A DNA stretch of 64,000 nt from Comamonas sp. Y33R10-2 (GCF_019355935.1 NZ_CP079925.1:3410001-3474000); one strand, 5' to 3'; shown: positions 1-10,829, counted from the first letter of the stretch. Notes: generated by a model from the sequence alone, not told the origin. Made by a program: numbers and translations.

Positions 1-441
1 AATGCCACTTACGCCAAGTACCTGCTGTTCCCCAGCATTCCCGGCACCGGTGAGCTGATGGTGTTTTGCGGTGCCATGGCCGGTGCGGGTCTGGCCTTTC
101 TCTGGTTTAACGCCCACCCCGCGCAGGTGTTCATGGGCGACGTGGGTGCACTGGCGCTGGGTGCGGCATTGGGCACCATCGCCGTGATCGTGCGCCAGGA
201 AATTGTGCTGGCCATCATGGGCGGCATCTTTGTGGCTGAAGCCGTCTCGGTGATGCTGCAGGTGACTTACTTCAAATACACCAAGAAGCGCTATGGCGAA
301 GGCCGACGCCTCTTGAAGATGGCCCCGCTGCACCACCACTTTGAAAAGAGCGGCTGGAAGGAAACGCAGGTTGTGACCCGCTTTTGGATCATCACCATGC
401 TGCTGTGCCTGCTGGGGCTGTCTACCCTGAAGCTGAGGTAG
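1..441 (+). CDS. mraY: MraY, phospho-MurNAc-pentapeptide translocase (3' part only)
   Basis: Integral membrane enzyme that moves phospho-MurNAc-pentapeptide from UDP to undecaprenyl phosphate, giving lipid I. The window opens inside the gene, and the last 146 codons are present in frame from base 1. The visible part has the hallmark loop [16 protein letters not shown] with its conserved Asp, the cytoplasmic [11 protein letters not shown] motif, and a final hydrophobic helix. It is followed five bases later by murD, as expected in a dcw cluster. The N-terminal part, including the other catalytic Asp residues, lies outside the window. Confidence 0.97.
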   Translation, partial: NATYAKYLLFPSIPGTGELMVFCGAMAGAGLAFLWFNAHPAQVFMGDVGALALGAALGTIAVIVRQEIVLAIMGGIFVAEAVSVMLQVTYFKYTKKRYGEGRRLLKMAPLHHHFEKSGWKETQVVTRFWIITMLLCLLGLSTLKLR

Positions 442-446
442 TCGCC

Positions 447-2381
447 ATGCAAGACGAAGACCTCAAGCTCAACCCTCAGTCGCCGCAGCAGCAGGCCGAA
501 GATGCTATGCAAATGCAAGCGTCTTGTGCTGATGCGCAGACGTCTTCAGAGTTCATTGCTGTTGAAAGTAATGAAGTTCAGGCAGTAGTTGCTACTGAAA
601 TTGAAGCAGGCCTAGTGGCCTCTCCTATTTCTGAGGCTCCTGTGGCGGCTCTGGAAGCTGAGCCAATCCCTGATATCTCAACGCTGACAGCCGCTAAAGA
701 TGCAGCCGCTTTTGTGGCGCAAATCTTTGCCGACCCTAGCATCTCCGATGCGGCAGATGGTGAAGTCACGCAAGCTCAAGAGCAGCTTGAAGTGGCTGAA
801 GTTGAAGTGGTGGAGCTGCCGCCCGTGCCTGCACTGTGGCCGCAAGGCGCAGCCCAGCATCTGCAGGGCCAGCGCGTGCTGATTCTGGGTCTGGGCATCT
901 CGGGCATCGCCATGGCACGCTGGTGCGTGCGCGCCGGTGCCGATGTCACGGTGGCCGATACACGTGAGGCGCCTCCCTTCTTACCGGCTTTGCAGTCCGA
1001 ATTGCCCAGTGTGCGCTTTGTCGCAGGCGAATTTTCTGCGGCGCTGGTCGATGGTCAAAGTCTGAGTTCTGTGTACCGCTCACCCGGCCTGAGCCCTGCA
1101 GACGTTGCTGCGGTTTTTAATGCCTCACGCAGCATTGGCCTGCCCACGGGCGGTGAGCTGGACTTGTTCGCCTTCGCCCTCAGAGGGCTGCGTGACTCTC
1201 ACGGCTATGCCCCCAAAGTGCTGGGCATTACAGGTACCAATGGCAAGACGACAGTCACCTCTTTGACGGGCCAGTTGCTCGAACATGCCGGTCTTAAAGT
1301 CGGTGTCGCTGGCAATATTGGTCCGACATTGATGGATACGCTGTCGCAGCGCATTGATGCGAATGAGCTGCCTGATGCTTGGGTGCTGGAGCTGTCCAGC
1401 TTCCAGCTCGACGATTTGAACGTGGGTGGCAATGGCTTTGCGCCCACGGCCGCAACGGTACTCAACATCACGCAAGACCATCTGGACTGGCATGGCGGCA
1501 TGCAGGCCTATGCAGATGCCAAGGCTCATGTCTTTGGCGAGCAGGGCCTGATGGTGCTGAACCGCGAAGACCCTGTGGTCATGGCCATGCTGCCCGCAGC
1601 CGTGCCTGTGCCCGGTAAGCGCGGCAAGACTTTTCAGCGCGCCTATGTCACCTTTGGTGGCGACATGCCACGCCGCCCCGGCGACTTTGGTCTGGAAACC
1701 GTTAACGGTATGACGTGGCTGGTGCGCGCCCATGAGGCTGACGAAACCAGCAAGGGCAAGCACGCCGATGACCTGCATATTGCCCGTCTGATGCCTGCGG
1801 ATGCCCTGCGTATTCGCGGTCGTCACAACGCTATCAATGCCTTGTCAGCACTGGCGCTGGCAACGGGCGCGGGCTGCAATCTGGCTCCGCTGCTCTTTGG
1901 TCTGCGCGAATATCGCGGCGAACCGCACCGCGTGCAGCCCATCGGCCGCGTGAGCGATGTTGAATACTTTGACGACAGCAAGGGCACGAATGTGGGCGCC
2001 ACCGTGGCCGCTCTCATGGGTCTTGGCCCCGATCACCGCATCGTGGTGATTCTGGGCGGTCTGGGTAAGGGGCAGGATTTTGCACCGCTGGCAGCTCCCG
2101 TCTCGCGCTATGTGCGCGCTGCCGTGCTGATCGGCCAAGATGCGCCTCTCATCCGTGAAGCACTTACCGACTGCGGTGTGACGTTAGTGGATGCAAGCAC
2201 CATGCAGGACGCTGTGGAGCATGCAGCCCGTCTGGCCCACGCCAACGATGCGGTGCTGCTCTCGCCTGCCTGTGCAAGCATGGACATGTTCAAAGACTAC
2301 GCGGACCGAGCCCACCAGTTTGTGGAAGCCGTGCGTGAGCTGGCCTTGGAAACAGGCCAGCAACTGGAGGAAGGTGCATGA
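447..2381 (+). CDS. murD: MurD, UDP-MurNAc-L-alanine:D-glutamate ligase with a long N-terminal extension
   Basis: Cytoplasmic Mur ligase adding D-Glu to UDP-MurNAc-L-Ala. The recognisable enzyme starts with a Rossmann segment ([16 protein letters not shown]) near residue 143. The ATP loop [12 protein letters not shown] is near residue 260, and the C-terminal Mur ligase domain carries the DDSKGTN motif. The start chosen is the ATG at 447, five bases after mraY, with GAGG about 9 nt upstream. This gives 644 residues against roughly 440-550 usual for the family. The first ~140 residues are Ala/Glu/Gln-rich, acidic and without obvious fold. An internal GTG start near 790-830 would give a normal-sized enzyme and cannot be excluded. 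The stop overlaps ftsW by ATGA. Confidence 0.95.
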   Translation: MQDEDLKLNPQSPQQQAEDAMQMQASCADAQTSSEFIAVESNEVQAVVATEIEAGLVASPISEAPVAALEAEPIPDISTLTAAKDAAAFVAQIFADPSISDAADGEVTQAQEQLEVAEVEVVELPPVPALWPQGAAQHLQGQRVLILGLGISGIAMARWCVRAGADVTVADTREAPPFLPALQSELPSVRFVAGEFSAALVDGQSLSSVYRSPGLSPADVAAVFNASRSIGLPTGGELDLFAFALRGLRDSHGYAPKVLGITGTNGKTTVTSLTGQLLEHAGLKVGVAGNIGPTLMDTLSQRIDANELPDAWVLELSSFQLDDLNVGGNGFAPTAATVLNITQDHLDWHGGMQAYADAKAHVFGEQGLMVLNREDPVVMAMLPAAVPVPGKRGKTFQRAYVTFGGDMPRRPGDFGLETVNGMTWLVRAHEADETSKGKHADDLHIARLMPADALRIRGRHNAINALSALALATGAGCNLAPLLFGLREYRGEPHRVQPIGRVSDVEYFDDSKGTNVGATVAALMGLGPDHRIVVILGGLGKGQDFAPLAAPVSRYVRAAVLIGQDAPLIREALTDCGVTLVDASTMQDAVEHAARLAHANDAVLLSPACASMDMFKDYADRAHQFVEAVRELALETGQQLEEGA

Positions 2382-3649
2382 CTGCCACCTTCCTGACCAG
2401 CCTCTCAGGCCGCATGCGCTCGTGGTTTCGCAGCGCTGAGGACAAGCCCATCGACGTACTGCCTGTGCGCGTGGGTGGGCCGCTGTACGACCGCCCCACC
2501 CGCACGCCGGCTAGCGTGCTGGGGCTTGATCTGGCATTGATCTGGGTTGTCATCGCCTTGTTGTCCTGGAGTTTGGTCATGGTTTATTCGGCATCCATTG
2601 CGATGCCGGATAACCCGCGTTTTGGCAAGATTCAGCCCTATCACTTCTTGGTGCGCCACACCATGTCGATCGGCATGGCGTTTGTGGGGGCACTGCTGGC
2701 CTTTCAGGTTCCCATGAAGGTGTGGGAGAAGGTAGCGCGCAAGCTGTTTGTCGTCTCCATCATCTTGCTCGTGGCGGTGTTGATTCCGCATGTGGGCGTG
2801 GTGGTCAATGGGGCGCGGCGCTGGTTGTCGCTGGGCATCATGAACTTTCAGCCTTCAGAGCTGGCCAAGTTCGCCATCCTGATCTATGCCGCCGACTACA
2901 TGGTGCGCAAGATGGAAGTCAAAGAGCGGTTCTTCCGCGCCGTGCTGCCCATGGGATTAGCTGTGGTCGTGGTGGGCGTGCTGCTGCTGGCCGAGCCGGA
3001 TATGGGCGCTTTCATGGTAATCGTGGTGATCTCCATGGGCATTTTGTTCTTGGGCGGTGTGAATGCGCGCATGTTCTTCATCATCGCGCTGCTGGTGGTG
3101 GGGGCCTTTGCGCTGATCATTGCCACCTCAGAATGGCGCCGCGAACGCATCTTTGCGTATCTGGATCCATGGGATGAAAAGCACGCGCTGGGCAAGGGCT
3201 ACCAGCTCTCTCACGCGTTGATTGCTATTGGCCGGGGCGAGATCTTTGGCGTGGGGTTAGGCCGCAGTGTAGAAAAGCTGCACTGGCTACCCGAGGCGCA
3301 TACCGACTTTTTGTTGGCCGTGATTGGTGAAGAGTTGGGCCTGATTGGTTTGCTGGTGATTGCGGCCGTCTTCTTTTGGCTGACTCGCCGAATCATGTTG
3401 ATTGGTCGTCAGGCCATTGCGCTAGACCGAGTGTTTTCCGGGCTGGTGGCTGAAGGCGTGGCGATCTGGATGGGCTTTCAGGCCTTTATCAACATGGGTG
3501 TGAATTTGGGTGCTCTGCCAACCAAAGGTCTGACTCTTCCGTTAATGAGCTTTGGTGGTTCGGCCATTTTGATGAATTTGATTGCGATAGCTGTGGTGCT
3601 CAGAGTCGATTACGAAAACAAGTTGCTGATGAAGGGAGGTCACGCATGA
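2378..3649 (+). CDS. ftsW: FtsW, septal SEDS peptidoglycan glycosyltransferase
   Basis: Polytopic inner membrane SEDS protein that polymerises lipid II at the septum with its partner class B PBP (FtsI, not in this window). 423 residues, with multiple hydrophobic helices after a ~45-residue cytoplasmic N-terminus. SEDS signatures visible are [17 protein letters not shown], the large periplasmic loop with [18 protein letters not shown], and the C-terminal [14 protein letters not shown]. The start overlaps the murD stop by 4 nt (ATGA) and the end overlaps murG the same way, so translation is probably coupled along the cluster. Confidence 0.97.
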   Translation: MTATFLTSLSGRMRSWFRSAEDKPIDVLPVRVGGPLYDRPTRTPASVLGLDLALIWVVIALLSWSLVMVYSASIAMPDNPRFGKIQPYHFLVRHTMSIGMAFVGALLAFQVPMKVWEKVARKLFVVSIILLVAVLIPHVGVVVNGARRWLSLGIMNFQPSELAKFAILIYAADYMVRKMEVKERFFRAVLPMGLAVVVVGVLLLAEPDMGAFMVIVVISMGILFLGGVNARMFFIIALLVVGAFALIIATSEWRRERIFAYLDPWDEKHALGKGYQLSHALIAIGRGEIFGVGLGRSVEKLHWLPEAHTDFLLAVIGEELGLIGLLVIAAVFFWLTRRIMLIGRQAIALDRVFSGLVAEGVAIWMGFQAFINMGVNLGALPTKGLTLPLMSFGGSAILMNLIAIAVVLRVDYENKLLMKGGHA

Positions 3650-4743
3650 GTCTCCCCGTCTCAAAAACGACCTCTAAAAACAAACAACGTGTTGCGCTCG
3701 TCATGGCGGGTGGCACGGGTGGTCATATCTTCCCCGGTCTGGCTGTGGCGCAAGAGTTGCGCGCGCGCGGCTGGGTGGTGCATTGGCTGGGCGCCCCCGG
3801 CTCGATGGAGTCACGCATCGTGCCGCCGCAAGGCTTTGCGCTGGAGCTCATTGAGTTCGGTGGTGTGCGTGGCAAGGGCATCAAGACCCTGCTGCAACTG
3901 CCGCTCAAGTTACTCAAGGCTTTCTCTCAGGCACGTGCTGTGATCAAGCGCGTGCAGCCCGATGTCGTCATTGGTTTGGGCGGCTACCTCACCGTGCCCG
4001 GTGGTTTGATGGCCGCCATGTCTGGTGTGCCCGTGGTGCTGCATGAGCAAAACTCTGTGGCCGGCATGGCCAACAAGGTGGTGGCCAAGGTCGCTAAGCG
4101 CGTGTTCACCGCTTTCCCTCGGGTGTTTGCCAAGGGTGAATGGGTGGGCAACCCACTGCGTCAGCCGTTTTTGGAACAAGCTGCACCGGCCCAGCGCTTT
4201 GCGGGCCGCACTGGCACGCTTAAGCTTTTGGTCGTAGGCGGTAGCTTGGGTGCGAAGGCGCTCAACGAAATTGTTCCTCAAGCGCTAGCCTTAATTGCTG
4301 AGGATCAACGCCCTCAAGTCACACACCAAAGCGGTGCGGCGCAGATCGATGCACTGCGTGCCAACTATCAGGCTGCTGGTGTACAGGCCGAGCTGACCCC
4401 TTTTATTGATGACACGGCGAAAGCCTTTGCTGAAGCCGATGTCATCGTCTGCCGTGCCGGTGCTAGCACCGTGACCGAGATCGCTGCCGTGGGCGCCGCA
4501 GCGGTCTATGTGCCCTTCCCGGCAGCGGTGGACGACCACCAGACCAGCAACGCCCGCTTTTTGGTGGATGCCGGAGCTGGTTGGTTGATGCCACAAAGTA
4601 CTTTAAGCGCCCACGGGTTGGCTGAAATGCTACAAAATATGCAGCGCGCTACGCTGTTGGAGCGCGCTGAACTCGCGAAGAAAATGCAAAAGATTGATGC
4701 CACCGAAAAGGTGGTTGCCGCTTGTGAGGAACTGGCCGTATGA
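3646..4743 (+). CDS. murG: MurG, lipid II-forming GlcNAc transferase
   Basis: Peripheral inner membrane GT-B enzyme that transfers GlcNAc from UDP-GlcNAc to lipid I. The N-terminal glycine-rich [19 protein letters not shown] is the lipid I/membrane side of the site. The C-terminal [24 protein letters not shown] followed by DDHQTSNA binds UDP-GlcNAc. 365 residues, a normal size. It overlaps ftsW at the start and murC at the end by 4 nt each. Near the 3' end, around 4627, the coding sequence contains a short GCTACAAAATA-like motif that recurs elsewhere in the window. Confidence 0.97.
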   Translation: MSLPVSKTTSKNKQRVALVMAGGTGGHIFPGLAVAQELRARGWVVHWLGAPGSMESRIVPPQGFALELIEFGGVRGKGIKTLLQLPLKLLKAFSQARAVIKRVQPDVVIGLGGYLTVPGGLMAAMSGVPVVLHEQNSVAGMANKVVAKVAKRVFTAFPRVFAKGEWVGNPLRQPFLEQAAPAQRFAGRTGTLKLLVVGGSLGAKALNEIVPQALALIAEDQRPQVTHQSGAAQIDALRANYQAAGVQAELTPFIDDTAKAFAEADVIVCRAGASTVTEIAAVGAAAVYVPFPAAVDDHQTSNARFLVDAGAGWLMPQSTLSAHGLAEMLQNMQRATLLERAELAKKMQKIDATEKVVAACEELAV

Positions 4744-6176
4744 AACACGCCATTCATCACATTCACTTTGTCGGTATTGGCGGATCCGGCATGAGCGGTA
4801 TTGCAGAGGTTCTGCATAACCTGGGTTACGTTATTTCGGGCTCCGACCTGTCGGATAGCGCCACGCTGCGCCGACTGTCGGACCTCGGCATTAAGACCTA
4901 TGTGGGTCATGCCGCCGAGAATGTTTCGGGCGCTGATGCCGTGGTCACCTCGACTGCGGTGCAAAGCGACAACCCCGAAGTCGTGACCGCCCGCGAGAAA
5001 AAAATTCCTGTCGTGCCTCGCGCACTGATGCTGGCGGAGCTGATGCGCTTTAAGCAAGGCATCGCCATTGCGGGCGCGCACGGCAAGACCACGACCACCA
5101 GCTTGGTGACCAGCGTGCTGGCCGAAGCCGGTCTGGATCCCACGTTTGTCATCGGTGGCAAGCTCAATAGCGCGGGTGCCAATGCCAAGCTGGGACAGGG
5201 CGACTACATCGTGGTCGAGGCTGATGAGTCCGATGCCTCCTTTCTGAACCTGCTGCCTGTGATGGCCGTCGTCACCAATATTGATGCCGACCACATGGAA
5301 ACCTACGGCCACGACTTTGGCCGTCTGAAGCAGGCGTTTGTCGATTTTCTGCACCGCATGCCGTTCTACGGTCGCGCCATCCTTTGCTTGGATAGCCCCG
5401 CGGTGCGCGAAATTTTGCCCAAGCTGGCCCGCCCGGTGACGACTTACGGCTTTGCCGAAGACGCGCAGGTGCGTGCAGTCAACGTGCGCGCTGAGTCTGG
5501 CCGCATGTGCTTTACGGTCAAGCGCAGCTTGGGCGATCAAACCTATCCCGATCTGGATTTGGTGTTGAGCCTGCCCGGAGAGCACAACGTGCTCAACGCC
5601 CTGTCTGCCGTGGTGGTCGCCATGGAGCTTGAAATATCGGATGAAGCGCTGCAGCGCGCATTGGAGAACTTCAAGGGAGTGGGCCGCCGCTTTCAGCGCT
5701 ATGGCGATCTGCCAGCCAGCAATGGCGGCGTGTTCACCGTGATTGATGACTACGGTCATCACCCGGTTGAGATGGCGGCCACGCTGGCTGCTGCGCGCGG
5801 AGCCTTCCCCGGCCAGCGCTTGGTGCTGTCCTTTCAGCCCCACCGCTATAGCCGCACACGCGACTGCTTTGAAGACTTTGTGAAGGTCATCGGCAGCGCA
5901 GACTCCGTGCTGCTGGCTGAGGTATATGCCGCTGGCGAGTCGCCGATTGTGGCGGCTGATGGCCGTTCTTTGGCCCGTGCTTTGCGCGTGGCGGGCAAGA
6001 TTGATCCTGTGTTTGTGGAAGACATCGCCGATATGCCGGCGGCCATTTCGGCCAACGCGCAAGGCGGTGATGTATTGCTGTGCATGGGCGCCGGCTCTAT
6101 CGGAGCTGTGCCAGCAAAGCTGGTTGAGATGCTACAAAAACAAGAGCTAAATGTCATTGCAGGGAGTGCGGTATGA
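4740..6176 (+). CDS. murC: MurC, UDP-MurNAc:L-alanine ligase
   Basis: Cytoplasmic ATP-dependent ligase for the first stem-peptide residue. The N-terminal Rossmann motif is [17 protein letters not shown], the ATP loop [16 protein letters not shown] is near residue 110, and YGHHPVE lies in the C-terminal domain. 478 residues is usual. Start and stop overlap murG and ddl by 4 nt. The last 20 codons contain an in-frame GCTACAAAAAC motif like those in murG and in spacers, and they differ in composition from the rest of the gene. Confidence 0.97.
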   Translation: MKHAIHHIHFVGIGGSGMSGIAEVLHNLGYVISGSDLSDSATLRRLSDLGIKTYVGHAAENVSGADAVVTSTAVQSDNPEVVTAREKKIPVVPRALMLAELMRFKQGIAIAGAHGKTTTTSLVTSVLAEAGLDPTFVIGGKLNSAGANAKLGQGDYIVVEADESDASFLNLLPVMAVVTNIDADHMETYGHDFGRLKQAFVDFLHRMPFYGRAILCLDSPAVREILPKLARPVTTYGFAEDAQVRAVNVRAESGRMCFTVKRSLGDQTYPDLDLVLSLPGEHNVLNALSAVVVAMELEISDEALQRALENFKGVGRRFQRYGDLPASNGGVFTVIDDYGHHPVEMAATLAAARGAFPGQRLVLSFQPHRYSRTRDCFEDFVKVIGSADSVLLAEVYAAGESPIVAADGRSLARALRVAGKIDPVFVEDIADMPAAISANAQGGDVLLCMGAGSIGAVPAKLVEMLQKQELNVIAGSAV

Positions 6177-7144
6177 GCACATTTGGCACAAATATTGATG
6201 TGAAGGCATTGGGCAAAGTCGCCGTGCTGATGGGTGGGCGCTCGTCCGAACGCGAAGTCTCGCTGATGTCTGGCGCTGGCGTGCTGGCTGCTTTGCAGTC
6301 GCATGGCGTGGATGCCCATTCGTTTGATCATGCCGAGCAGGCTTTGGATCAGCTCAAAGTGCAAGGCTTTGACCGCTGCTTTATCGCGCTGCATGGCCGT
6401 TTTGGTGAAGATGGCACGGTGCAGGGTGCGCTGGAGCTGCTGGGCATTCCTTACACCGGCTCGGGTGTGATGGCTTCTAGCATCGCTATGGACAAGGTCA
6501 TGACCAAGCGCATCTGGCGCTTTGAAGGTCTGCCCACACCTGACTGGCGCATGGTGGCTTCGGCCGATGAAACCCGCGCTGCGTTTGAAGCGCTGGGCGC
6601 ACCCATGATCGTCAAGCCTGCACGTGACGGCTCCAGCATCGGCCTGACCAAGGTGATGAATGCCGACGAATGCGCTAAGGCCTATGCGCTGGCAGCGCAG
6701 TACGACGCAGAAGTGCTGTGCGAGGAGTTCATCACCGGTGATGAAACCACTTGCCCCGTGCTGGGTACCGGTGCCAAGGCGGGCGCGCTACCCGTGATTC
6801 GCATCGTGGCGCCCGAGGGCAACTACGACTACCAGAACAAGTACTTCACCGATACCACGCAATATCACTGCCCAAGCGGTCTGCCTGCCGATGAAGAAGC
6901 CGCGATTCAGCGCATTGTGGAAAAAGCCTTCCGCACGCTGGGCTGCCGTGGCTGGGCGCGTGCCGACATCATGATTCGCGGCAGTGATCGCAAGCCTTTC
7001 TTGCTGGAGATCAATACCTCGCCGGGCATGACCGGGCATTCTCTGGTCCCCATGGCTGCGCGTGCTTCTGGTGTGAGCTATGAAAACCTGTGCCTTGGCA
7101 TTTTGGCCATGAGCGCACTGGATGGAGATGCGGAGCAAGCATGA
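6173..7144 (+). CDS. ddl: D-alanine--D-alanine ligase
   Basis: ATP-grasp ligase making the D-Ala-D-Ala dipeptide used by MurF. Visible motifs are [17 protein letters not shown] at the N-terminus (first D-Ala site), [15 protein letters not shown] in the central ATP-grasp region, and [20 protein letters not shown] with Mg-binding Glu/Asn at the C-terminus. 323 residues, the DdlB size. No murB lies between murC and ddl here, unlike some other proteobacterial clusters. It overlaps ftsQ by 4 nt. Confidence 0.96.
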   Translation: MSTFGTNIDVKALGKVAVLMGGRSSEREVSLMSGAGVLAALQSHGVDAHSFDHAEQALDQLKVQGFDRCFIALHGRFGEDGTVQGALELLGIPYTGSGVMASSIAMDKVMTKRIWRFEGLPTPDWRMVASADETRAAFEALGAPMIVKPARDGSSIGLTKVMNADECAKAYALAAQYDAEVLCEEFITGDETTCPVLGTGAKAGALPVIRIVAPEGNYDYQNKYFTDTTQYHCPSGLPADEEAAIQRIVEKAFRTLGCRGWARADIMIRGSDRKPFLLEINTSPGMTGHSLVPMAARASGVSYENLCLGILAMSALDGDAEQA

Positions 7145-7947
7145 GTCGCAACCATCCCACATCTGTCGTTCCGTTCGACGTCAAGCTGATGAACATCACC
7201 GCTACGGTTATGTTCATGGGGTGCTTGGCGGCGCTCGTGATGACCGTGGGGTGGTGGCTGATGCGAACTCCGGCCTTCAATATTGGCCGCATCGTGGTGG
7301 ATGGCGAGTTGGTGCACAACACGGCGCTGACGCTGCGGGCTAATGTGGCGCCCGTGCTCAAAGGCAATTTCTTCACCGTGGATTTGAAAGCCGCTCAACA
7401 TGCTTTCGAGCAAGCGCCCTGGATTCAGGAGGCGCGTGTGCGCCGCGAATACCCCAACGGCTTGCGCGTCTCTCTCAAGGAGCATGTGGCAGAGGCCTTC
7501 TGGGGCCCTGAGACCGGCAGCGGTCTGCTCAATAAATCGGGTGAAGTGTTTGAAGCCAACTTGGGCGAGTTGGATCGCGAAGGTCTGCCTCGCCTGCAGG
7601 GGCCTGATGGATCTGCACCACGAGTTCTGCAGATGTACCACGCGCTCGCGCCGGCTCTGAAACCACTCAATGTTGAGCTAGATAGTTTGACGCTCAATGC
7701 CCGCGGCAGCTGGGATGCGGTGCTAGATAACGATGCCCAGCTTGAACTAGGCGGCGGCACGACAGAAGACGTACTGCTACGCGTGCAGCGCTTGGTGCGC
7801 ACGTTGCCCAAAATTAGCTCTCAATACCAGCGCTCGGTTGCGGATCTTGCATCCGCTGATTTGCGCTACGAAGACGGATATGCCTTGCGACTCAAAGGCG
7901 TAACTACTGGATCCTCCGCGCCGGCACTCGCCAGCCCCAGACGATGA
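7141..7947 (+). CDS. ftsQ: FtsQ, divisome bitopic membrane protein
   Basis: Scaffold of the FtsQLB complex, one membrane helix with the bulk in the periplasm. The ATG at 7141 overlaps the ddl stop by ATGA; an upstream in-frame ATG at 7090 lies inside ddl and is less likely. The short cytoplasmic tail is followed by a hydrophobic helix (about residues 18-40). Next come the POTRA-type segment ([15 protein letters not shown]) and the beta domain ([24 protein letters not shown]). 268 residues, a usual length. Confidence 0.94.
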   Translation: MSRNHPTSVVPFDVKLMNITATVMFMGCLAALVMTVGWWLMRTPAFNIGRIVVDGELVHNTALTLRANVAPVLKGNFFTVDLKAAQHAFEQAPWIQEARVRREYPNGLRVSLKEHVAEAFWGPETGSGLLNKSGEVFEANLGELDREGLPRLQGPDGSAPRVLQMYHALAPALKPLNVELDSLTLNARGSWDAVLDNDAQLELGGGTTEDVLLRVQRLVRTLPKISSQYQRSVADLASADLRYEDGYALRLKGVTTGSSAPALASPRR

Positions 7948-7967
7948 ACCGCAGCAGGAAAGCAAAT

Positions 7968-8018
7968 ATGCAAGGCGCACATAAAGATAAGACGGAACTT
8001 ACCGAGGGCGGACGCTGA
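7968..8018 (+). CDS. Possible 16-codon minicistron before ftsA
   Basis: A short reading frame between ftsQ and ftsA encodes MQGAHKDKTELTEGGR and stops one base before the ftsA ATG. An AGGA is placed about 9 nt before its ATG. Its last codons contain the GAGGGCGGA that would be the ribosome site for ftsA. It could couple ftsQ and ftsA translation, or be chance. No homology is claimed. Confidence 0.25.
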   Translation: MQGAHKDKTELTEGGR

Positions 8019-8019
8019 T

Positions 8020-9249
8020 ATGGCAAGAGAATACAAGGATGTAATCGTTGGTCTGGACATCGGCACCGCCAAAGTCATGGCGGTGGTGGCCGAGGTCTTG
8101 CCTAATGGCGAGCTGAAACTGGCAGGCCTTGGTGTGGCCCCCAGCAATGGCTTAAAGCGCGGCGTGGTGGTCAATATTGATGCCACGGTGCAGAGTATTC
8201 AGCAGGCTTTGAAAGAGGCTGAGTTGATGGCTGATTGCAAGATTCAGCGCGTGTGCACAGGCATCACGGGCAGCCACATCCGGGGCCTTAACTCCAGCGG
8301 CATGGTGGCAATCAAGGACAAGGAAGTCACCTCGACCGACATGGCCCGTGTGATGGAAACCGCCAAGGCCATCAATATTTCGTCCGACCAGCGCCTTTTG
8401 CTGGTGGAGGCGCAAGAGTTTGTCATTGACGGCCATGAGGTGCGCGAGCCCATCGGCATGAGCGGCATTCGCCTTGAAGCCAAGATTCATATCGTCACGG
8501 GCGCGCAAAGCGCGGCTGAGAACATCATCAAGTGCGTGCGCCGCTGCGGCCTGGAAGTCGAGCAGTTGCTGCTTAACCCACTGGCATCCGCACACGCCGT
8601 GCTGACCGATGACGAGCGTGAGCTGGGCGTGGCGGTGGTCGATATCGGCGCAGGCGCGACGGATGTCGCTATTTTCACTGGTGGCGCGATTCGCCACACG
8701 GCGGTGATTCCGATTGCGGGTGATTTGATTACCAGCGACATCGCCATGGCGCTGCGCACGCCAACCAAGGATGCTGAAGACATTAAGGTTGAGAGCGGCT
8801 ACGCCAAGCAACTTCTGGCGGATCCTGATGCGCAGGTTGAAGTGCCGGGCTTGGGTGATCGCAGCCCCCGCATGATTAGCAAGCAGGCGCTGGCCGGCGT
8901 GATCGAGCCGCGCGTTGAAGAAATTTTCTCGCTGGTGCAGCAAGTCATCCGCGAGTCGGGCTACGAAGAAGTGCTGTCCTCGGGCATCGTGCTCACGGGC
9001 GGCAGCTCCGTCATGCCCGGAATGATTGAGCTGGGCGAGGACATCTTCCTCAAGCCCGTACGCCGCGGTCTTCCCAAGTATTCGGGTGCGCTGGCCGACA
9101 TGGTCGCCCAGCCCCGCGCCGCCACCGTGATGGGCCTGCTTGATGAAGCGCGCCTGGCACGTATACGTGGCTACAAAGTGGCTCAGCAAAGCGGATCGAT
9201 GAAGACTGCTTTTGGCCGGTTCAAGGACTTTATTGTGGGGAACTTCTGA
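8020..9249 (+). CDS. ftsA: FtsA, actin-like Z-ring membrane tether
   Basis: Actin-fold ATPase that anchors FtsZ to the membrane. The N-terminal phosphate-1 loop is GLDIGTAKVMAVVAEV. Further on are the second phosphate region VVDIGAGATDVAIFTGG and the adenosine motif GIVLTGGSSVMPGM. The last ~15 residues (MKTAFGRFKDFIVGNF) form the expected amphipathic membrane-targeting helix. 409 residues. The start has GAGGGCGGA just upstream. It lies 72 nt after ftsQ and 146 nt before ftsZ. Confidence 0.97.
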   Translation: MAREYKDVIVGLDIGTAKVMAVVAEVLPNGELKLAGLGVAPSNGLKRGVVVNIDATVQSIQQALKEAELMADCKIQRVCTGITGSHIRGLNSSGMVAIKDKEVTSTDMARVMETAKAINISSDQRLLLVEAQEFVIDGHEVREPIGMSGIRLEAKIHIVTGAQSAAENIIKCVRRCGLEVEQLLLNPLASAHAVLTDDERELGVAVVDIGAGATDVAIFTGGAIRHTAVIPIAGDLITSDIAMALRTPTKDAEDIKVESGYAKQLLADPDAQVEVPGLGDRSPRMISKQALAGVIEPRVEEIFSLVQQVIRESGYEEVLSSGIVLTGGSSVMPGMIELGEDIFLKPVRRGLPKYSGALADMVAQPRAATVMGLLDEARLARIRGYKVAQQSGSMKTAFGRFKDFIVGNF

Positions 9250-9395
9250 TATGAGCACCTATCGCATGTTCATCACAGGCCCCCCGTTAATGGATTTTTT
9301 AGGGTTGCGAAGGCGAAGGCCTCGACGACCTCTGATTTCGATGATTTCTTTTCCACAGCAGCGACAGACCACCACTCAAGAACAGGAGCACCACT

Positions 9396-10589
9396 ATGCC
9401 GATTGACATGATTGAAACAGAAGAATTCAACCAAGGTACGCAGATCAAAGTGATCGGCGTCGGTGGCGGCGGCGGCAACGCCGTTGACCACATGATTGAA
9501 CGTAACGTGCAAGGCGTTCAATTCATCACGGCCAATACGGATGCTCAAGCCCTGCTGCGCAGCCGCGCACATCGCACGATTCATTTGGGTGGTAGCGGCT
9601 TGGGCGCTGGCAGTAAGCCAGACAAGGGTCGCGAGGCTGCGGAGCTGGCTGTGGAAGACATCCGCGCTGCAATTGAAGGTGCACACATGCTCTTCATTAC
9701 AGCCGGTATGGGCGGTGGTACGGGTACCGGTGCATCGCCTGTGATCGCACGAGTGGCCAAGGAAATGGGCATTCTGACGGTGGGCGTGGTGACCAAGCCT
9801 TTCGATTGGGAAGGCGGGCGCCGCATGCAAAACGCTGACTCCGGCCTGGCCGAGTTGGAAGCGAATGTGGACTCGTTGATCGTCGTGCTCAACGAAAAGC
9901 TGCTCGACGTGCTGGGTGACGATATCTCCCAAGATGAGGCTTTTGCCCATGCCAACGATGTTCTGAAGAACGCCGTGGGCGGTATTGCCGAAATCATCAA
10001 CGAGTACGGCCATGTGAACGTCGACTTTGAAGACGTGCGCACCGTGATGGGCGAGCCAGGCAAGGCCATGATGGGTACGGCCAAGGCCGCAGGCCCTGAC
10101 CGAGCCCGTATCGCTGCTGAACAAGCCGTGGCTTGCCCACTGCTCGAAGGTATCGATCTGTCTGGCGCCAAGGGTGTGCTGGTGCTGGTGACTGCGGCCA
10201 AGGGTAGCTTGAAGCTGTCCGAGTCGCGTCTGGCCATGTCCACCATCAATGCCTACGCTTCGCCTGATGCACATGTGATTTACGGTGCTGCCTACGACGA
10301 CTCACTGGGTGACGAAATCCGCGTGACTGTGGTAGCTACCGGCCTGTCGCGCCCTAACGTGCGTCGCCAGAACATTCAGGTGGTGCAGGGCGGTCTGCGC
10401 ACTGGTACGGACAACGTCGCAGTGGGTCTGCCTCCTATCGGTGGTCTGGACTACGGCACGGCCAACACCAATGTGCCTAGCGTCTGGCGCACCAACCGTA
10501 CCCAAGCTTCGGAGCGCGTGAGCGCACTGGCGTCTGGCGGTATGGATGATGTGGAAATCCCTGCGTTCCTGCGCAAGCAAGCTGACTAA
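9396..10589 (+). CDS. ftsZ: FtsZ, tubulin-like cell division GTPase
   Basis: Cytoplasmic GTPase forming the Z-ring. The N-terminal GVGGGGGNAVDHM and the tubulin signature GMGGGTGTGASPV bind GTP. NADSGLAELEANVDSLIVVLNEKL and the T7-loop region follow. The C-terminal tail DDVEIPAFLRKQAD is the conserved peptide that contacts FtsA/ZipA. 397 residues. A GC-rich repeat begins just after the stop, and lpxC follows 257 nt later. Confidence 0.98.
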   Translation: MPIDMIETEEFNQGTQIKVIGVGGGGGNAVDHMIERNVQGVQFITANTDAQALLRSRAHRTIHLGGSGLGAGSKPDKGREAAELAVEDIRAAIEGAHMLFITAGMGGGTGTGASPVIARVAKEMGILTVGVVTKPFDWEGGRRMQNADSGLAELEANVDSLIVVLNEKLLDVLGDDISQDEAFAHANDVLKNAVGGIAEIINEYGHVNVDFEDVRTVMGEPGKAMMGTAKAAGPDRARIAAEQAVACPLLEGIDLSGAKGVLVLVTAAKGSLKLSESRLAMSTINAYASPDAHVIYGAAYDDSLGDEIRVTVVATGLSRPNVRRQNIQVVQGGLRTGTDNVAVGLPPIGGLDYGTANTNVPSVWRTNRTQASERVSALASGGMDDVEIPAFLRKQAD

Positions 10590-10593
10590 GGCT

Positions 10594-10700
10594 AGCACCC
10601 CCTGAGGCGCTTTGCGCCTTCCTCCTCTCTCGCTTTGCGGGAGGGGGACGAAGCCATCGCTGCGGGGCGGCCCTTGCTCGGCTTCCCTGACTTGGCGCCT
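10594..10700 (+). repeat. GC-rich interspersed 3' repeat, copy A1 (after ftsZ)
   Basis: Begins about 5 nt after the ftsZ stop with CACCCCCTGAGGCGCTTTGC. It contains a GGCGC-TTT-GCGCC hairpin, a CCTCTC...GGGAGGGGGACG stem, and the block GCTGCGGGGCGGCCCTTGCT. The same order of blocks recurs after other stop codons in the window (near 12777 minus, 24832, 35561 minus, 50738). Confidence 0.85.
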
Positions 10701-10790
10701 GCTTGTTCAAAGCAGGCAGCGGTTAGTAGCAAAGGCCTTTGCTTCGTTAAGGGCTCAAGGCTCATCAATTCGCTGTATCGCAGCGATTAA

Positions 10791-10829
10791 GACAACCCTA
10801 AGCTGGTATGCACCATCTTAGGGTTTGTC
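10791..10829 (+). promoter_or_regulatory. Stem-loop just upstream of lpxC
   Basis: AACCCTAAG (10794-10802) pairs with CTTAGGGTT (10817-10825), extended by GAC/GTC with one bulge. The loop holds a TGGT/ACCA sub-stem. It ends about 18 nt before the lpxC ATG and lacks a clean U-tract. It could act as a weak terminator after ftsZ or as a structure in the lpxC leader. Confidence 0.5.

Noticed and set aside
4506..6062. 518-codon open frame antisense to murC
   Set aside because: It mirrors murC codons, is His/Gln/Arg-rich, has no recognisable domain, and murC itself is certain. The long frame follows from the GC-rich codon pattern.
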